Shown here: positions 42,086-49,985 of the stretch, piece by piece
Layout of the letters: every line of letters begins with the position of its first letter
How positions within the stretch are numbered: the first letter of the stretch is position 1
Assembly (NCBI RefSeq): GCF_009684715.1
Contig: NZ_CP016604.1
Span: forward strand, 1,751,262 to 1,815,261
Origin: Otariodibacter oris
Lineage (GTDB): Bacteria > Pseudomonadota > Gammaproteobacteria > Enterobacterales > Pasteurellaceae
Direction of reading: 5' to 3'
Length of the DNA: 64,000 nucleotides
Notes under the pieces: model-generated
Database searches by the model: none
Seen by the model: only the letters and a program-made list of their open reading frames with translations
Told to the model about the DNA's origin: nothing
Program-made: the position numbers and the translations under genes

Positions 42086-42505
42086 ATGTTTAATCCTAAT
42101 GTAATTGTTAAAAATATTGTTACAAACCCAACCCTTTATGCATTAATAAATGTAGTTGCTCGTGCTCTTTTAGTTTATATTTTCCTTGTTTCTGGCGTAG
42201 GGAAATTTAATGGTTATGAGCTTACAGCTGAACATATGGAACATCTAGGTATTCCAGCTATATTACTTCCACCTACAATATTACTAGAAGTTGGTGGTGG
42301 ATTAGCTGTACTACTCGGATTCCAAACTCGTATTCTTGCCTTAATTTTAGGTCTTTTCACATTAGTATCAGGTTTCCTTGTACATGGTGCACCAGGACAA
42401 GAAATTCAATTAATGAAAAACTTCGGTATTACTGGTGGCTTCTTAGCTATCATGTTACTAGGTGGCGGAGCTTGGAGTATTGACCGTTTCTTAGAAAGAA
42501 AATAA
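42086..42505 (+). CDS. DoxX-family membrane protein
   Basis: 139 residues with four predicted transmembrane helices (RALLVYIFLVSGVGKF; PPTILLEVGGGLAVLLGF; ILALILGLFTLVSGFLVHG; FGITGGFLAIMLLGGGAW), the standard DoxX/YqjF fold. Family members are linked to redox and thiol stress and are often near pirin genes; here a pirin gene is at 62331-63041. GGAGA precedes the ATG. An FNR box lies far upstream. Confidence 0.88.
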   Translation: MFNPNVIVKNIVTNPTLYALINVVARALLVYIFLVSGVGKFNGYELTAEHMEHLGIPAILLPPTILLEVGGGLAVLLGFQTRILALILGLFTLVSGFLVHGAPGQEIQLMKNFGITGGFLAIMLLGGGAWSIDRFLERK

Positions 42506-42516
42506 TTTATTATTTA

Positions 42517-42564
42517 TGCTACTTATATAGTTTGGTAAACATATAGCCTGCTATGTAAGTAGCA
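42517..42564 (+). terminator. Long hairpin after doxX
   Basis: TGCTACTTATATAG (42517-42530) and CTATGTAAGTAGCA (42551-42564) form a 14-bp stem with one G-T pair and a 20-nt loop. There is no T-run after it, so it may be a 3'-end stabilising structure. From here to 42828 I see A+T-rich DNA and one perfect 12-bp palindrome TTAACATGTTAA at 42789-42800. Confidence 0.5.
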
Positions 42565-42828
42565 ATATTTGGATACCCCGGATTAGTCTCAACATTGAAG
42601 TCAAAACTTTAAAAAGATTAGAACATAAGATTTTATTATCCTTTTCGTTTTAATATTAAAAATCAATCTATCTAAACCTAAACTATCTTATGAGCTAATA
42701 ATGCCAGTTTATACGTACGTTTTCAAAACCTTTTAATTTAGCTTAATTATTACCTTTCTAGGAATGAATCTTTTGCATACATTCTAACTTAACATGTTAA
42801 ATTTTAAGATATAAATCCTTAAAGTTTA

Positions 42829-42857
42829 TTGACAATCATTATAAAAATTTATCCAAT
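42829..42857 (+). promoter_or_regulatory. Candidate promoter of the small membrane protein gene
   Basis: TTGACA (42829-42834), 17-bp spacer, TCCAAT (42852-42857): perfect -35 but weak -10. The palindrome TTAACATGTTAA 28 nt upstream could be an operator. Confidence 0.4.
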
Positions 42858-42886
42858 ACTTTTAAAAAGAACACTTGGACACTAAA

Positions 42887-43105
42887 ATGATTACATTATT
42901 ACTTTTGCTTGCTACAAGTTTTATAGTTCTCAGTATAGGGTTAATTTTTATCATATTACCATTATGGGTTATATATGATGATTTCATCTCTACATATTAT
43001 GAAATTGATCTTAATTCTGCTAGAGAAACACTAATTCCGAATATTGGTAGTGCCGTTATTTGGTACATCGGAGGATTTTTTCTATACAAATTTATTATTT
43101 CTTAA
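42887..43105 (+). CDS. Small two-helix membrane protein, unknown
   Basis: 72 residues from ATG 42887 (MITLLLLLATSFIVLSIG). It has a long N-terminal hydrophobic helix pair region (about 1-32), an acidic middle stretch (YDDFISTYYEIDLNSARETL) and a C-terminal helix (SAVIWYIGGFFLYKFII). Ribosome site is poor (AAAAGAA). The perfect -35 upstream and sensible amphipathic layout favour a real gene, but I recognise no family. It lies alone in DNA of low gene density between doxX and the CRISPR array. Confidence 0.45.
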   Translation: MITLLLLLATSFIVLSIGLIFIILPLWVIYDDFISTYYEIDLNSARETLIPNIGSAVIWYIGGFFLYKFIIS

Positions 43106-43400
43106 ATTCTATTTAGGTAATTCACAATCAAATTTTCACTCATTCCAAAATCGACATGCTAAACAATATTTTGTTCCTGCTTGATGTCGACCATAATGTT
43201 CAGATGTACCAATAACTGCTCACAAGTCTCTGTACTAGATATTAAAGACTAGTAACTACACTCCCACTAACTAGCAATTAGCAATGTGTTGCCTGTATAA
43301 TCTTTTTAGCTATTCTTTATATATAGCACAAAGATTACCACTTTTTACTTTCAAGTAAGCGTTCATTATCATCAGTTATAATGCAATTTCTAGGGTAAGC
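43106..43400. other. Gene-poor stretch before the CRISPR array, with a possible gene remnant
   Basis: About 295 nt. On the minus strand 43136-43216 reads VIGTSEHYGRHQAGTKYC, then LACRFWNE and a stop. The CxxC and dense conserved-looking residues suggest the decayed end of a zinc-binding protein, but there is no start and a stop lies directly upstream. TATAAT occurs at 43377-43382, just before the array. Otherwise nothing is recognised. Confidence 0.3.
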
Positions 43401-44030
43401 CAATCTCTACTGGTTCTCATTTCGCTGTGCTACAATATTACAAATAAAAATTCTAAAACGTGTTTGGTTGTAGCTCCCGTTCTCATTTCGCTGTGCTACA
43501 ATTTCCAATAACGATTGCGTAACCATTCATCCGTTGTAGCTCCCGTTCTCATTTCGCTGTGCTACAATCTCGACCCTCTTGACGGGGTCAAATACGCTGT
43601 TGTAGCTCCCGTTCTCATTTCGCTGTGCTACAATTTGTCTCCGTTGAGTTAAACGATCTATCGCGTTGTAGCTCCCGTTCTCATTTCGCTGTGCTACAAT
43701 CAAGAGTTTTTACAGTCAAAGAATATCAGGGTTGTAGCTCCCGTTCTCATTTCGCTGTGCTACAATTTTGCTTGTAATCCTAAGATTTTGTTGCTTGTTG
43801 TAGCTCCCGTTCTCATTTCGCTGTGCTACAATGTTTTTTGTCCTTTATAGTTAAACCAAGCCGTTGTAGCTCCCGTTCTCATTTCGCTGTGCTACAATTG
43901 ATTTTGTAAGCCAGCTAAACATAGCTCTGTTGTAGCTCCCGTTCTCATTTCGCTGTGCTACAATAACTCTATCGGTCAATACGTAGGAATAGAAGTTGTA
44001 GCTCCCGTTCTCATTTCGCTGTGCTACAAT
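43401..44030 (+). CRISPR. Type II-C CRISPR array, 10 repeats and 9 spacers
   Basis: Nine identical 36-nt repeats start at 43467, 43533, 43599, 43665, 43731, 43797, 43863, 43929 and 43995. One degenerate copy (43401-43436) matches only over its last 24 nt (43413-43436). All nine spacers are exactly 30 nt. The repeat begins GTTGTAGCTCCC and ends GCTGTGCTACAAT, the Neisseria/Pasteurella II-C type; the crRNA strand is plus because the tracrRNA anti-repeat is complementary to it. Each repeat ends in an extended -10 (TGCTACAAT), which in Neisseria starts a crRNA inside each spacer. The degenerate copy at the 5' end marks the old end, so new spacers should enter at the cas side (44030). Confidence 0.98.
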
Positions 44031-44034
44031 AGAT

Positions 44035-44076
44035 ATGCCGATATCCCTTGTTATGTAAGGATTATCGGCATTTTTC
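44035..44076 (+). terminator. Intrinsic terminator right after the last CRISPR repeat
   Basis: ATGCCGATA...TATCGGCAT, strengthened inside by CCTT/AAGG pairing, then TTTTTC. It starts 4 nt after the last repeat and ends crRNA transcription. Confidence 0.85.
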
Positions 44077-44177
44077 TATCTCAAAAATTCCATTTATTTA
44101 TTCCTAAAACTACTCAAAAATTACATTTTTTTAGCTAAATCCCACTTTAAAAACAGTTTGAAATTTAGACTATAACG

Positions 44178-44209
44178 TCCTTTTTCCCTTCAAAAAAAGG
44201 ATTTTTTTT
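44178..44209 (+). terminator. Second terminator between array and cas2
   Basis: TCCTTTTT, 8-nt loop, AAAAAGGA, then eight T on the plus strand. Together with the hairpin at 44035-44076 it keeps array transcription out of the converging cas genes. No gene lies between 44031 and 44279. Confidence 0.7.
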
Positions 44210-44279
44210 GCTTAAAAATAAATCAGTTAAACTTGTTTTTTTATGTTACATAGAAAATTTATTTTCTTTTAATAATCCA

Positions 44280-44606
44280 TTAAAAAAGTAGCATTTGATT
44301 AGCATTCACTTTTTTCTCTTGCAATTTCAGTTTACCCAGTAAAATTTGCATATTGGCAAACTGTTTTTCTGTCACTTCTAAACAACGAATAGAGCCTTCT
44401 TCGGGTAAATGTTCGCGTAATCGTTTGTTATGCTTTTCTAGTGCATCTCGTCCCCTCACAATTCGACTATACACAGAAAGTTGGAGCATTTGATAGCCAT
44501 CTTTCAGTAAAAATTGGCGAAATTGATTGGCTGCCCGTTGTTTCGCTTTAGTCGTTACAGGTAGATCAAAAAAGACAATAATTCGCATAAATTTTGCCTC
44601 ACTCAT
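44280..44606 (-). CDS. cas2: Cas2, type II-C
   Basis: 108 residues with the ferredoxin-like fold start [11 protein letters not shown] (conserved Asp) and [16 protein letters not shown], ending [11 protein letters not shown]. It is the structural dimer of the Cas1-Cas2 integrase that inserts new spacers. It overlaps cas1 by 8 nt. It is close in text to Neisseria Cas2. Confidence 0.96.
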   Translation of the reverse strand: MSEAKFMRIIVFFDLPVTTKAKQRAANQFRQFLLKDGYQMLQLSVYSRIVRGRDALEKHNKRLREHLPEEGSIRCLEVTEKQFANMQILLGKLKLQEKKVNANQMLLF

Positions 44607-45513
44607 ACTGGTGTTCCTTTAGGGGTAACATTTCGGGTAATTTTAATAATTCAGCATTTTTAGCTTGTATCGCTTGTTGTAACGAACCAATAGTGCGATC
44701 AATCGCCGCCAACACACTGAATGTCTGCTCTTGAAACTGCATTTGATAATGTAATAACGACACCAAATTTTGCTTAGTTTTAGGGATTAAACCTTGCTCC
44801 AATTTATTCTCTTGCCATAAGTGCCATACACATAAATCTACCAATGGGCGAAAAGGCTCAATAAAATCATCAGCTAAATTAAATGGGTTCACTTCACTAT
44901 GGTGAAATAATCCTAATGCGGGTAACCAACCATATAATACTAATGAGCGAGCAATGGCGGATCTCAAAATCGTGTAGGCATAATTCAAATGAGCATTAAC
45001 GCTATTTTCTTGCCAACGCCGAAAATCTTTACCGAATGCGGTTTTAAAATAAAGTAGTGCGGCTTGAGCCTCAATATTTTCCTTATCGCCCGATTTCACT
45101 CGATTTGCCATACTATATAAAGTATTCGCTTGCTTAGGATGAGCAGATTGTTCTAAGACAAAGGCTTGATTACGAATTTTTTGCTGAACAATTTTTTGCC
45201 ACAATTGCTTTTTCTGTGGTTGCGTTAATTCCATTTGCAATTTTAATATTTTTAATTGTCGATGATATTGGGCAAAAGGTAGCCACTGTCCACAAGGTAA
45301 AAATTGATTGTCGCAACTCATTAAGGTAATGCCATTTAACGCTAAAGCCGATAGCAAAGGGGCAGTAATTACCGTTTCCTTACTTTCAACCACAATTACC
45401 GCAATATCTTCCAAAGGAACAGAAAACTCCCCAATATCTTGCTGAATAAATAATTGCCCACGTTTTAGCGATAATTTCCCACCATTACTAATTAATATAC
45501 TCCGCCAACTCAT
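44599..45513 (-). CDS. cas1: Cas1 integrase, type II-C
   Basis: About 304 residues. The start at 45513 ([19 protein letters not shown]) has GAGAGG 6 nt upstream; an ATG two codons earlier overlaps that site. Metal-binding residues of the all-alpha domain are recognisable in the [19 protein letters not shown] and [24 protein letters not shown] segments (conserved His and Asp). It catalyses spacer integration with Cas2. A terminator separates it from cas9. Confidence 0.96.
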   Translation of the reverse strand: MSWRSILISNGGKLSLKRGQLFIQQDIGEFSVPLEDIAVIVVESKETVITAPLLSALALNGITLMSCDNQFLPCGQWLPFAQYHRQLKILKLQMELTQPQKKQLWQKIVQQKIRNQAFVLEQSAHPKQANTLYSMANRVKSGDKENIEAQAALLYFKTAFGKDFRRWQENSVNAHLNYAYTILRSAIARSLVLYGWLPALGLFHHSEVNPFNLADDFIEPFRPLVDLCVWHLWQENKLEQGLIPKTKQNLVSLLHYQMQFQEQTFSVLAAIDRTIGSLQQAIQAKNAELLKLPEMLPLKEHQYE

Positions 45514-45535
45514 AACCATCCTCTCAATAGTAAAT

Positions 45536-45570
45536 AAAAAAATGCCCCACTTTTTACAAAGCAGGGCATT
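45536..45570 (-). terminator. Intrinsic terminator between cas9 and cas1
   Basis: On the minus strand AATGCCC and GGGCATT extended by two G-T and four further pairs (CTTT/AAAG) give a 13-bp stem, followed by TTTTTTT. It starts 3 nt after the cas9 stop codon and lies before the cas1 ribosome site. Confidence 0.8.
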
Positions 45571-45573
45571 GAT

Positions 45574-48500
45574 TTAACGCACACCAAGACGTTTGGATTT
45601 TCGACAAGGTCGAATATTTTTACCTAATTCATCCACTTGGTATTTTTCAAAGTTGGGAATAAGTTTTACACCCACACTAGTATGAATCCCATTTTTTACT
45701 ACATTTTTATTTAAATCGTGTTCTTTAATACTGATATTTCCTGTTGCTCTATCTAACCCACCAAAATAACCTAAAATTGCATTTTTCTTAGTCGTTACTT
45801 TAATAAGATCATTAGCAAATAATGAGAACTGAAATTCAGCGGTTTCATCCATTTCTTCCCATTCATCTTCTGATTTTCTCTGAATTACTGCTTTATTCGG
45901 CAAAATACCTTTAGCGACTTGCCAAGTATAAATTGGTACTAAGAAATATTTGCCTTTTTTCTTAAAGACATCCACTCGTACCATTGAGGCATTATCAGCA
46001 ACGCCTGTTTCATTATGTACTAATACACCCGTTTTTTGTAATTGTTCGACCCTCACAGACTTAACCTGTTGCCCGCCTTTTTTATAAAATGGTTCAGCAA
46101 ATGCTTTATTAGGATCATCGTTATATTGCATTAATTGCTCTTTAAGAGATTCATATAATGCTTGTTCTCTCTCTCGATTTACCATATTTTCAAGCTCTTT
46201 GAGTTTTAATTGAGTGAGAGGCACTTTAATCACGCTAATACCTTCATTAATTCGCTTAGCTGATTTGACGGTTTCCATATGCCCTTGCCCTGTTACTTTA
46301 CGAGTGGGCGCTCTCGATACAAACAATGGCTGTACAAATTGATGATTAGCTTGAGGACGATCTGGCAAACGAATGACCAGATCTTCTTGTGGATTATCAC
46401 TAAATACGCGAATTTCCGCCTCTTGTCTGAAATACTTCCAAGGTTCTGGAAAATGAATCCATTGAATTTCGCCCGTTGATTTATCAACCATTTCCCCCGA
46501 AAACACATCCATTTCTTTACGGCGAACAAAATCAGTAATTTTCTTTTGCATCGCCACCGTTGAACAAGCCACAACAATGGCATCAATAGCGTGATGGCGG
46601 TCATTTTCTTCCCGACTTTTGCTCATTCCCCAACGATGACGTAACAAGCTAGTAATTTGACCATTTGAGGCAAATACTCGGCGTTTACCTTTGCCTGTTA
46701 ATAACATATTTTCTGCAATGTAATTACATAAGAAACGAGCCACATAGCGAGTATCATTCAGGTTCTTTTCTTTAAATCCTTTTTCATCAAGCTCTTTAGT
46801 TAATAATCGATGCTTTTTCTTTTGTGAAAAATAACTACCAAGAACTAATGAGACAAAATGTTTCCATTGTTCTGTATCCGCTTTTCCATCTAACCATTCA
46901 TAAGGGGTTTTATTGCCTTTATTCTGGTTTTCGCCTGCTAACACAAGGACTTTATTATTGAAACTATCATCCCACGTACGAGAGAAAGGCAATGCGTGAT
47001 CGATCTCCACATAGCCTTTTTCTAATAAGCGATTGAGATCTAGCCCTTTGCCTGAATATAAACATTTTCCGTGTTGTTGTTCATAGAGTCGCATTTTCAA
47101 AATATCTTTCGCTTTTGGCTCGCCGACAAAATTTGGGAACAGTTCTTTAAAGTGAGCGATAGCACGCAATTTATCTGCTTGATTTTCATTCTGACGTTTT
47201 TCAATCTCTTTTCTATCTTTATAAGATTTTCCCACTTCTCGACCTGTTTCAATATGTATTCGACAAGGCGAACCATAAAGACGAACCACGCCATTAATGA
47301 TTTTGCGAGCTTGGGATAAACTTCTTAGTACAACAGGATTACGAATTTCATCGGCTGGGATAACAGGTAAATAACGTTCTTCTTGTTGCTCTTTCGCTCC
47401 ATAATGATCGCCATAAACTTGTTTGCAAGCCTCATCGTAGCGTAACCCTTGTTCCATAAGCGGTAAGATCTTGCTTAAACTTTGCAAAGAAAGATGAATA
47501 AATCGATCGAAATTAAGATGCTCTAATAAAGTATTCAATACGTCAGTTGAAAGGCAACCATTGAGATACTGAGTGATATCCTCATCAGTTTTGTAGAGTG
47601 AAAAAGCCGTACCAATTTTATCTAAAAGATCAGGTTGCGTTTTTAGCCCTTCCCATTCTGTTTTTAGCCCATTACTTTCTAATGCTTTACGAATAGCGTG
47701 CCACGCTTTCATTTCCATCAATGTGGTATTCTCGGCATTATCTTTACGATAGCTGAGTCCTTTAAAGTGAGCCTGATCAGATAATCCTAATAATTTTCTA
47801 ACTTGTGTATAGGTGAGTTTTGCTTTGAGATAAGGCTGTTCAATTAATATTGCTCGCTCTTCTTGTGATAAAGCACGCTCGCTACCATTTTCTAAAATGC
47901 GTAAATTATTTAGCTTGGTAAGCCATACAAAATATTCGGCACTGTAAGTGTTCTTAGCGGCTTTATATTCTTCTTTCTCAAGAGTACATTTTCCTAACAT
48001 TTTTAAAATAGCTTCGCCCGACAAAGCTGGTTTTTGCCACATTAAAAGTTCCGTAAAGGCTTGCTCTAGTTCATTAGAAGTGTGAGGGTTCCCCAATTCT
48101 CGCTGTGCGTTGAATAATTGTCTCAATTCCTGTTTTAAATCTAAGCGACCAAAGGTGTGGGTATAAGCCCCTCGCTGATTGCGAATATGTCCTTCTTCTT
48201 CATAAAAATGTTTGAGGGCTAATTCTGCGGGTGTTCGATAATTTTTCTCTGCTAATAATTGATGATTACTATGTACGCCTGATAATAATGCGCCCAACTC
48301 TTTATTATCGGTTTTCGTTTCATTTTTTCGTTGGGATAAATAGCCTCGATGTTTCAATAAATGCAGTAGCACTGCTGCCCATTCTTTATTGGATAATAAC
48401 TGGGTTAATCCTTTAACACGTAATTCCCACGTATTATGAGGCAAACTTTTTATAACCCTTGAAGATTCAAAATCGTCTTGGGTTAATATTCCCTCTTGCT

Positions 48501-48750
48501 TTAATAAACGTTTCGCCTTTAATAAACGGAATGCTCGACGACGAATTAAACGTCTTGTGCCTCGTTTTAAGCGTCGAGCTAATGCCAAAGATTCGCCTGT
48601 TTTGGGTACTTCTGCTCGTTCAAAGGTGCGTACACCTACATCAATTAGCCCAATCGGATTTTCTTCCCCATCAATTTCAACGACAGCCCAACCGACAGAA
48701 GCGATACCAATATCAAGCCCTAAAATATAATTTAATGTACTGTTATTCAT
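45574..48750 (-). CDS. cas9: Cas9 endonuclease, type II-C
   Basis: About 1058 residues, the compact II-C size. Counting from a GTG one codon earlier: RuvC-I Asp D14 ([18 protein letters not shown]), arginine-rich bridge helix ([23 protein letters not shown] split over 60-85), RuvC-II E502 ([10 protein letters not shown]), HNH His H586 ([17 protein letters not shown]), and RuvC-III H721/D724 ([10 protein letters not shown]). The C-terminal part contains the PAM-interacting domain and ends [12 protein letters not shown]. The text is close to Pasteurella multocida and Neisseria Cas9. I take the ATG at 48750; AAGAGAA precedes it. A USS-like element (47456-47490) lies inside. Nuclease residues look intact. 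Confidence 0.98.
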   Translation of the reverse strand: MNNSTLNYILGLDIGIASVGWAVVEIDGEENPIGLIDVGVRTFERAEVPKTGESLALARRLKRGTRRLIRRRAFRLLKAKRLLKQEGILTQDDFESSRVIKSLPHNTWELRVKGLTQLLSNKEWAAVLLHLLKHRGYLSQRKNETKTDNKELGALLSGVHSNHQLLAEKNYRTPAELALKHFYEEEGHIRNQRGAYTHTFGRLDLKQELRQLFNAQRELGNPHTSNELEQAFTELLMWQKPALSGEAILKMLGKCTLEKEEYKAAKNTYSAEYFVWLTKLNNLRILENGSERALSQEERAILIEQPYLKAKLTYTQVRKLLGLSDQAHFKGLSYRKDNAENTTLMEMKAWHAIRKALESNGLKTEWEGLKTQPDLLDKIGTAFSLYKTDEDITQYLNGCLSTDVLNTLLEHLNFDRFIHLSLQSLSKILPLMEQGLRYDEACKQVYGDHYGAKEQQEERYLPVIPADEIRNPVVLRSLSQARKIINGVVRLYGSPCRIHIETGREVGKSYKDRKEIEKRQNENQADKLRAIAHFKELFPNFVGEPKAKDILKMRLYEQQHGKCLYSGKGLDLNRLLEKGYVEIDHALPFSRTWDDSFNNKVLVLAGENQNKGNKTPYEWLDGKADTEQWKHFVSLVLGSYFSQKKKHRLLTKELDEKGFKEKNLNDTRYVARFLCNYIAENMLLTGKGKRRVFASNGQITSLLRHRWGMSKSREENDRHHAIDAIVVACSTVAMQKKITDFVRRKEMDVFSGEMVDKSTGEIQWIHFPEPWKYFRQEAEIRVFSDNPQEDLVIRLPDRPQANHQFVQPLFVSRAPTRKVTGQGHMETVKSAKRINEGISVIKVPLTQLKLKELENMVNREREQALYESLKEQLMQYNDDPNKAFAEPFYKKGGQQVKSVRVEQLQKTGVLVHNETGVADNASMVRVDVFKKKGKYFLVPIYTWQVAKGILPNKAVIQRKSEDEWEEMDETAEFQFSLFANDLIKVTTKKNAILGYFGGLDRATGNISIKEHDLNKNVVKNGIHTSVGVKLIPNFEKYQVDELGKNIRPCRKSKRLGVR

Positions 48751-48812
48751 CACAATTCTCTTATTCAGCTATTAAAAATTTTACTTATTTTTACCATAAA
48801 AATTCAGTAATG

Positions 48813-48841
48813 TTGACAAAATTTATACGCTTTTGTAGAAT
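48813..48841 (+). promoter_or_regulatory. tracrRNA promoter
   Basis: TTGACA (48813-48818), 17-bp spacer, TAGAAT (48836-48841): near-consensus. Predicted start about 48848. On the minus strand TTGTCA over 48814-48819 could be the -35 of cas9 (-10 TATGGT 16 nt on), so the two divergent promoters would share this site. Confidence 0.8.
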
Positions 48842-48847
48842 CGATCA

Positions 48848-48957
48848 CGTTGTTGCACAGCGAAATGAGAACCGTTGCTACAATAAGGAATTCGTAAAGA
48901 ATTACCGTAATGCTCTGCTCCTTAGGACTTCGGTTCTAAGGAGCATCATTTTATCTA
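48848..48957 (+). ncRNA. tracrRNA of the Cas9 system
   Basis: The anti-repeat at 48849-48884 matches the complement of the 36-nt repeat at 30 positions; 13 continuous pairs (GCGAAATGAGAAC) are followed by a bulge and a second helix (GCTACAA). A nexus region follows (AAGGAATTCGTAAAGAATTACCG). The 3' end is a 13-bp stem TGCTCCTTAG...CTAAGGAGCA closed by the very stable C(UUCG)G tetraloop and followed by TCATTTTA, the terminator. This layout is that of the Neisseria tracrRNA. It is transcribed away from cas9. Confidence 0.95.
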
Positions 48958-48982
48958 CTCTATCCAATTTCCACCCAACCTA

Positions 48983-48991
48983 ACAAGCGGT
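48983..48991 (+). repeat. DNA uptake signal sequence after tracrRNA
   Basis: Perfect core ACAAGCGGT, followed by an A-rich tract and TTTGCAAAA (about 49009-49017): full Apl-type pattern between tracrRNA and mutM. Confidence 0.8.
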
Positions 48992-49022
48992 CACTTTCTG
49001 AAAAAAATTTGCAAAATCAAAT

Positions 49023-49847
49023 TTATCGCGGTAATTTCTGACATTTAGGGCAATAAAAACTGTTTCTTTGCCCGATTACTTTGGATTCGATGATTGAGCC
49101 ACAATCGTAGCACTCCTGCCCTTTTCTACCATAAACTTTTAGTACTTGAGCAAAATAACCGGGTTTTCCGTCTGGTTGGATAAAATCTTTTAAGGTCGTT
49201 CCACCCTGTATAATTGCTTTCGTCAGTACATCTTTAATCACTTTGACTAATCGTTCTGCTTGCTTCGGTTTCAGATTTTGTGTCGCCATATCGGGATGAA
49301 GTCCCGCCATAAAGAGCGATTCACACGCATAAATATTCCCAACCCCAACCACTACGGCATTATTCATAATGAAATTTTTTATGGCGACGGTTTTATTGCG
49401 ACTTTGTTTATAGAGGTAATCCGCATTAAACTCATCAGAAAGTGGTTCTAGTCCTAGTTTCTTGAGCAACTCAGCCTCTTCCGCTTTATTCGCCCATAAC
49501 CACGCACCAAATTTACGCGGATCGTTATAACGTAAAATCGTGCCATTTGTGGTCACTAAATCCACATGATCGTGTTTACCGATTTCTTTTTCAGTTTCGG
49601 TATTTAATATACCTAATGAACCAGACATACCTAAGTGAATGAGAATATCGCCTTTATCTGTGTGAATAATAAGATACTTAGCACGACGATAAATATTGAG
49701 AATATTTGCGCCATCCATTGCTGATAGTTGATCACTCACAAGCCAACGTAACTGTTTTTGTCGGATAATAATTTGCTTAATAGTCTGCCCAACTAAATAG
49801 GGTGAAACACCGCGAACACTGGTTTCAACTTCGGGTAATTCAGGCAT
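49023..49847 (-). CDS. mutM: MutM, formamidopyrimidine-DNA glycosylase
   Basis: A 274-residue base-excision enzyme removing 8-oxoguanine. After Met the catalytic P2-E3 (MPELPEVET); the H2TH region [15 protein letters not shown]; the zinc finger [24 protein letters not shown] at the C-terminus. GGAGG precedes the ATG. It stands alone next to tracrRNA, with no functional link to CRISPR. Confidence 0.96.
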   Translation of the reverse strand: MPELPEVETSVRGVSPYLVGQTIKQIIIRQKQLRWLVSDQLSAMDGANILNIYRRAKYLIIHTDKGDILIHLGMSGSLGILNTETEKEIGKHDHVDLVTTNGTILRYNDPRKFGAWLWANKAEEAELLKKLGLEPLSDEFNADYLYKQSRNKTVAIKNFIMNNAVVVGVGNIYACESLFMAGLHPDMATQNLKPKQAERLVKVIKDVLTKAIIQGGTTLKDFIQPDGKPGYFAQVLKVYGRKGQECYDCGSIIESKVIGQRNSFYCPKCQKLPR

Positions 49848-49925
49848 ATATCCTCCAATATAAAACTGATAAATGTACTCTTATCATAACAAATTTACAC
49901 ACACTGACACGTTGAAATATACAAA

Positions 49926-49962
49926 TAAAAAAGCACTCTCAAAATCTTTGGGAGTGCTTTTT
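49926..49962 (-). terminator. Intrinsic terminator of brnQ
   Basis: AAAAAGCACTC, loop of 13 nt, GAGTGCTTTTTT on the minus strand, directly after brnQ. Confidence 0.88.
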
Positions 49963-49985
49963 AAGTTTAAAATCTAATTATAAAA

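Noticed and set aside
43401..44030. A dispersed-repeat or IS-end explanation for the 36-nt repeats
   Set aside because: Constant 30-nt unique spacers, adjacent cas genes and a complementary tracrRNA make it a CRISPR array.
47071..47319. Small open frames antisense to cas9
   Set aside because: Shadow frames of cas9 with no independent support.
48459..48983. 174-residue plus-strand open frame over the 5' end of cas9 and tracrRNA
   Set aside because: It is antisense to the RuvC-I and bridge-helix codons and runs through the tracrRNA promoter, anti-repeat and terminator.
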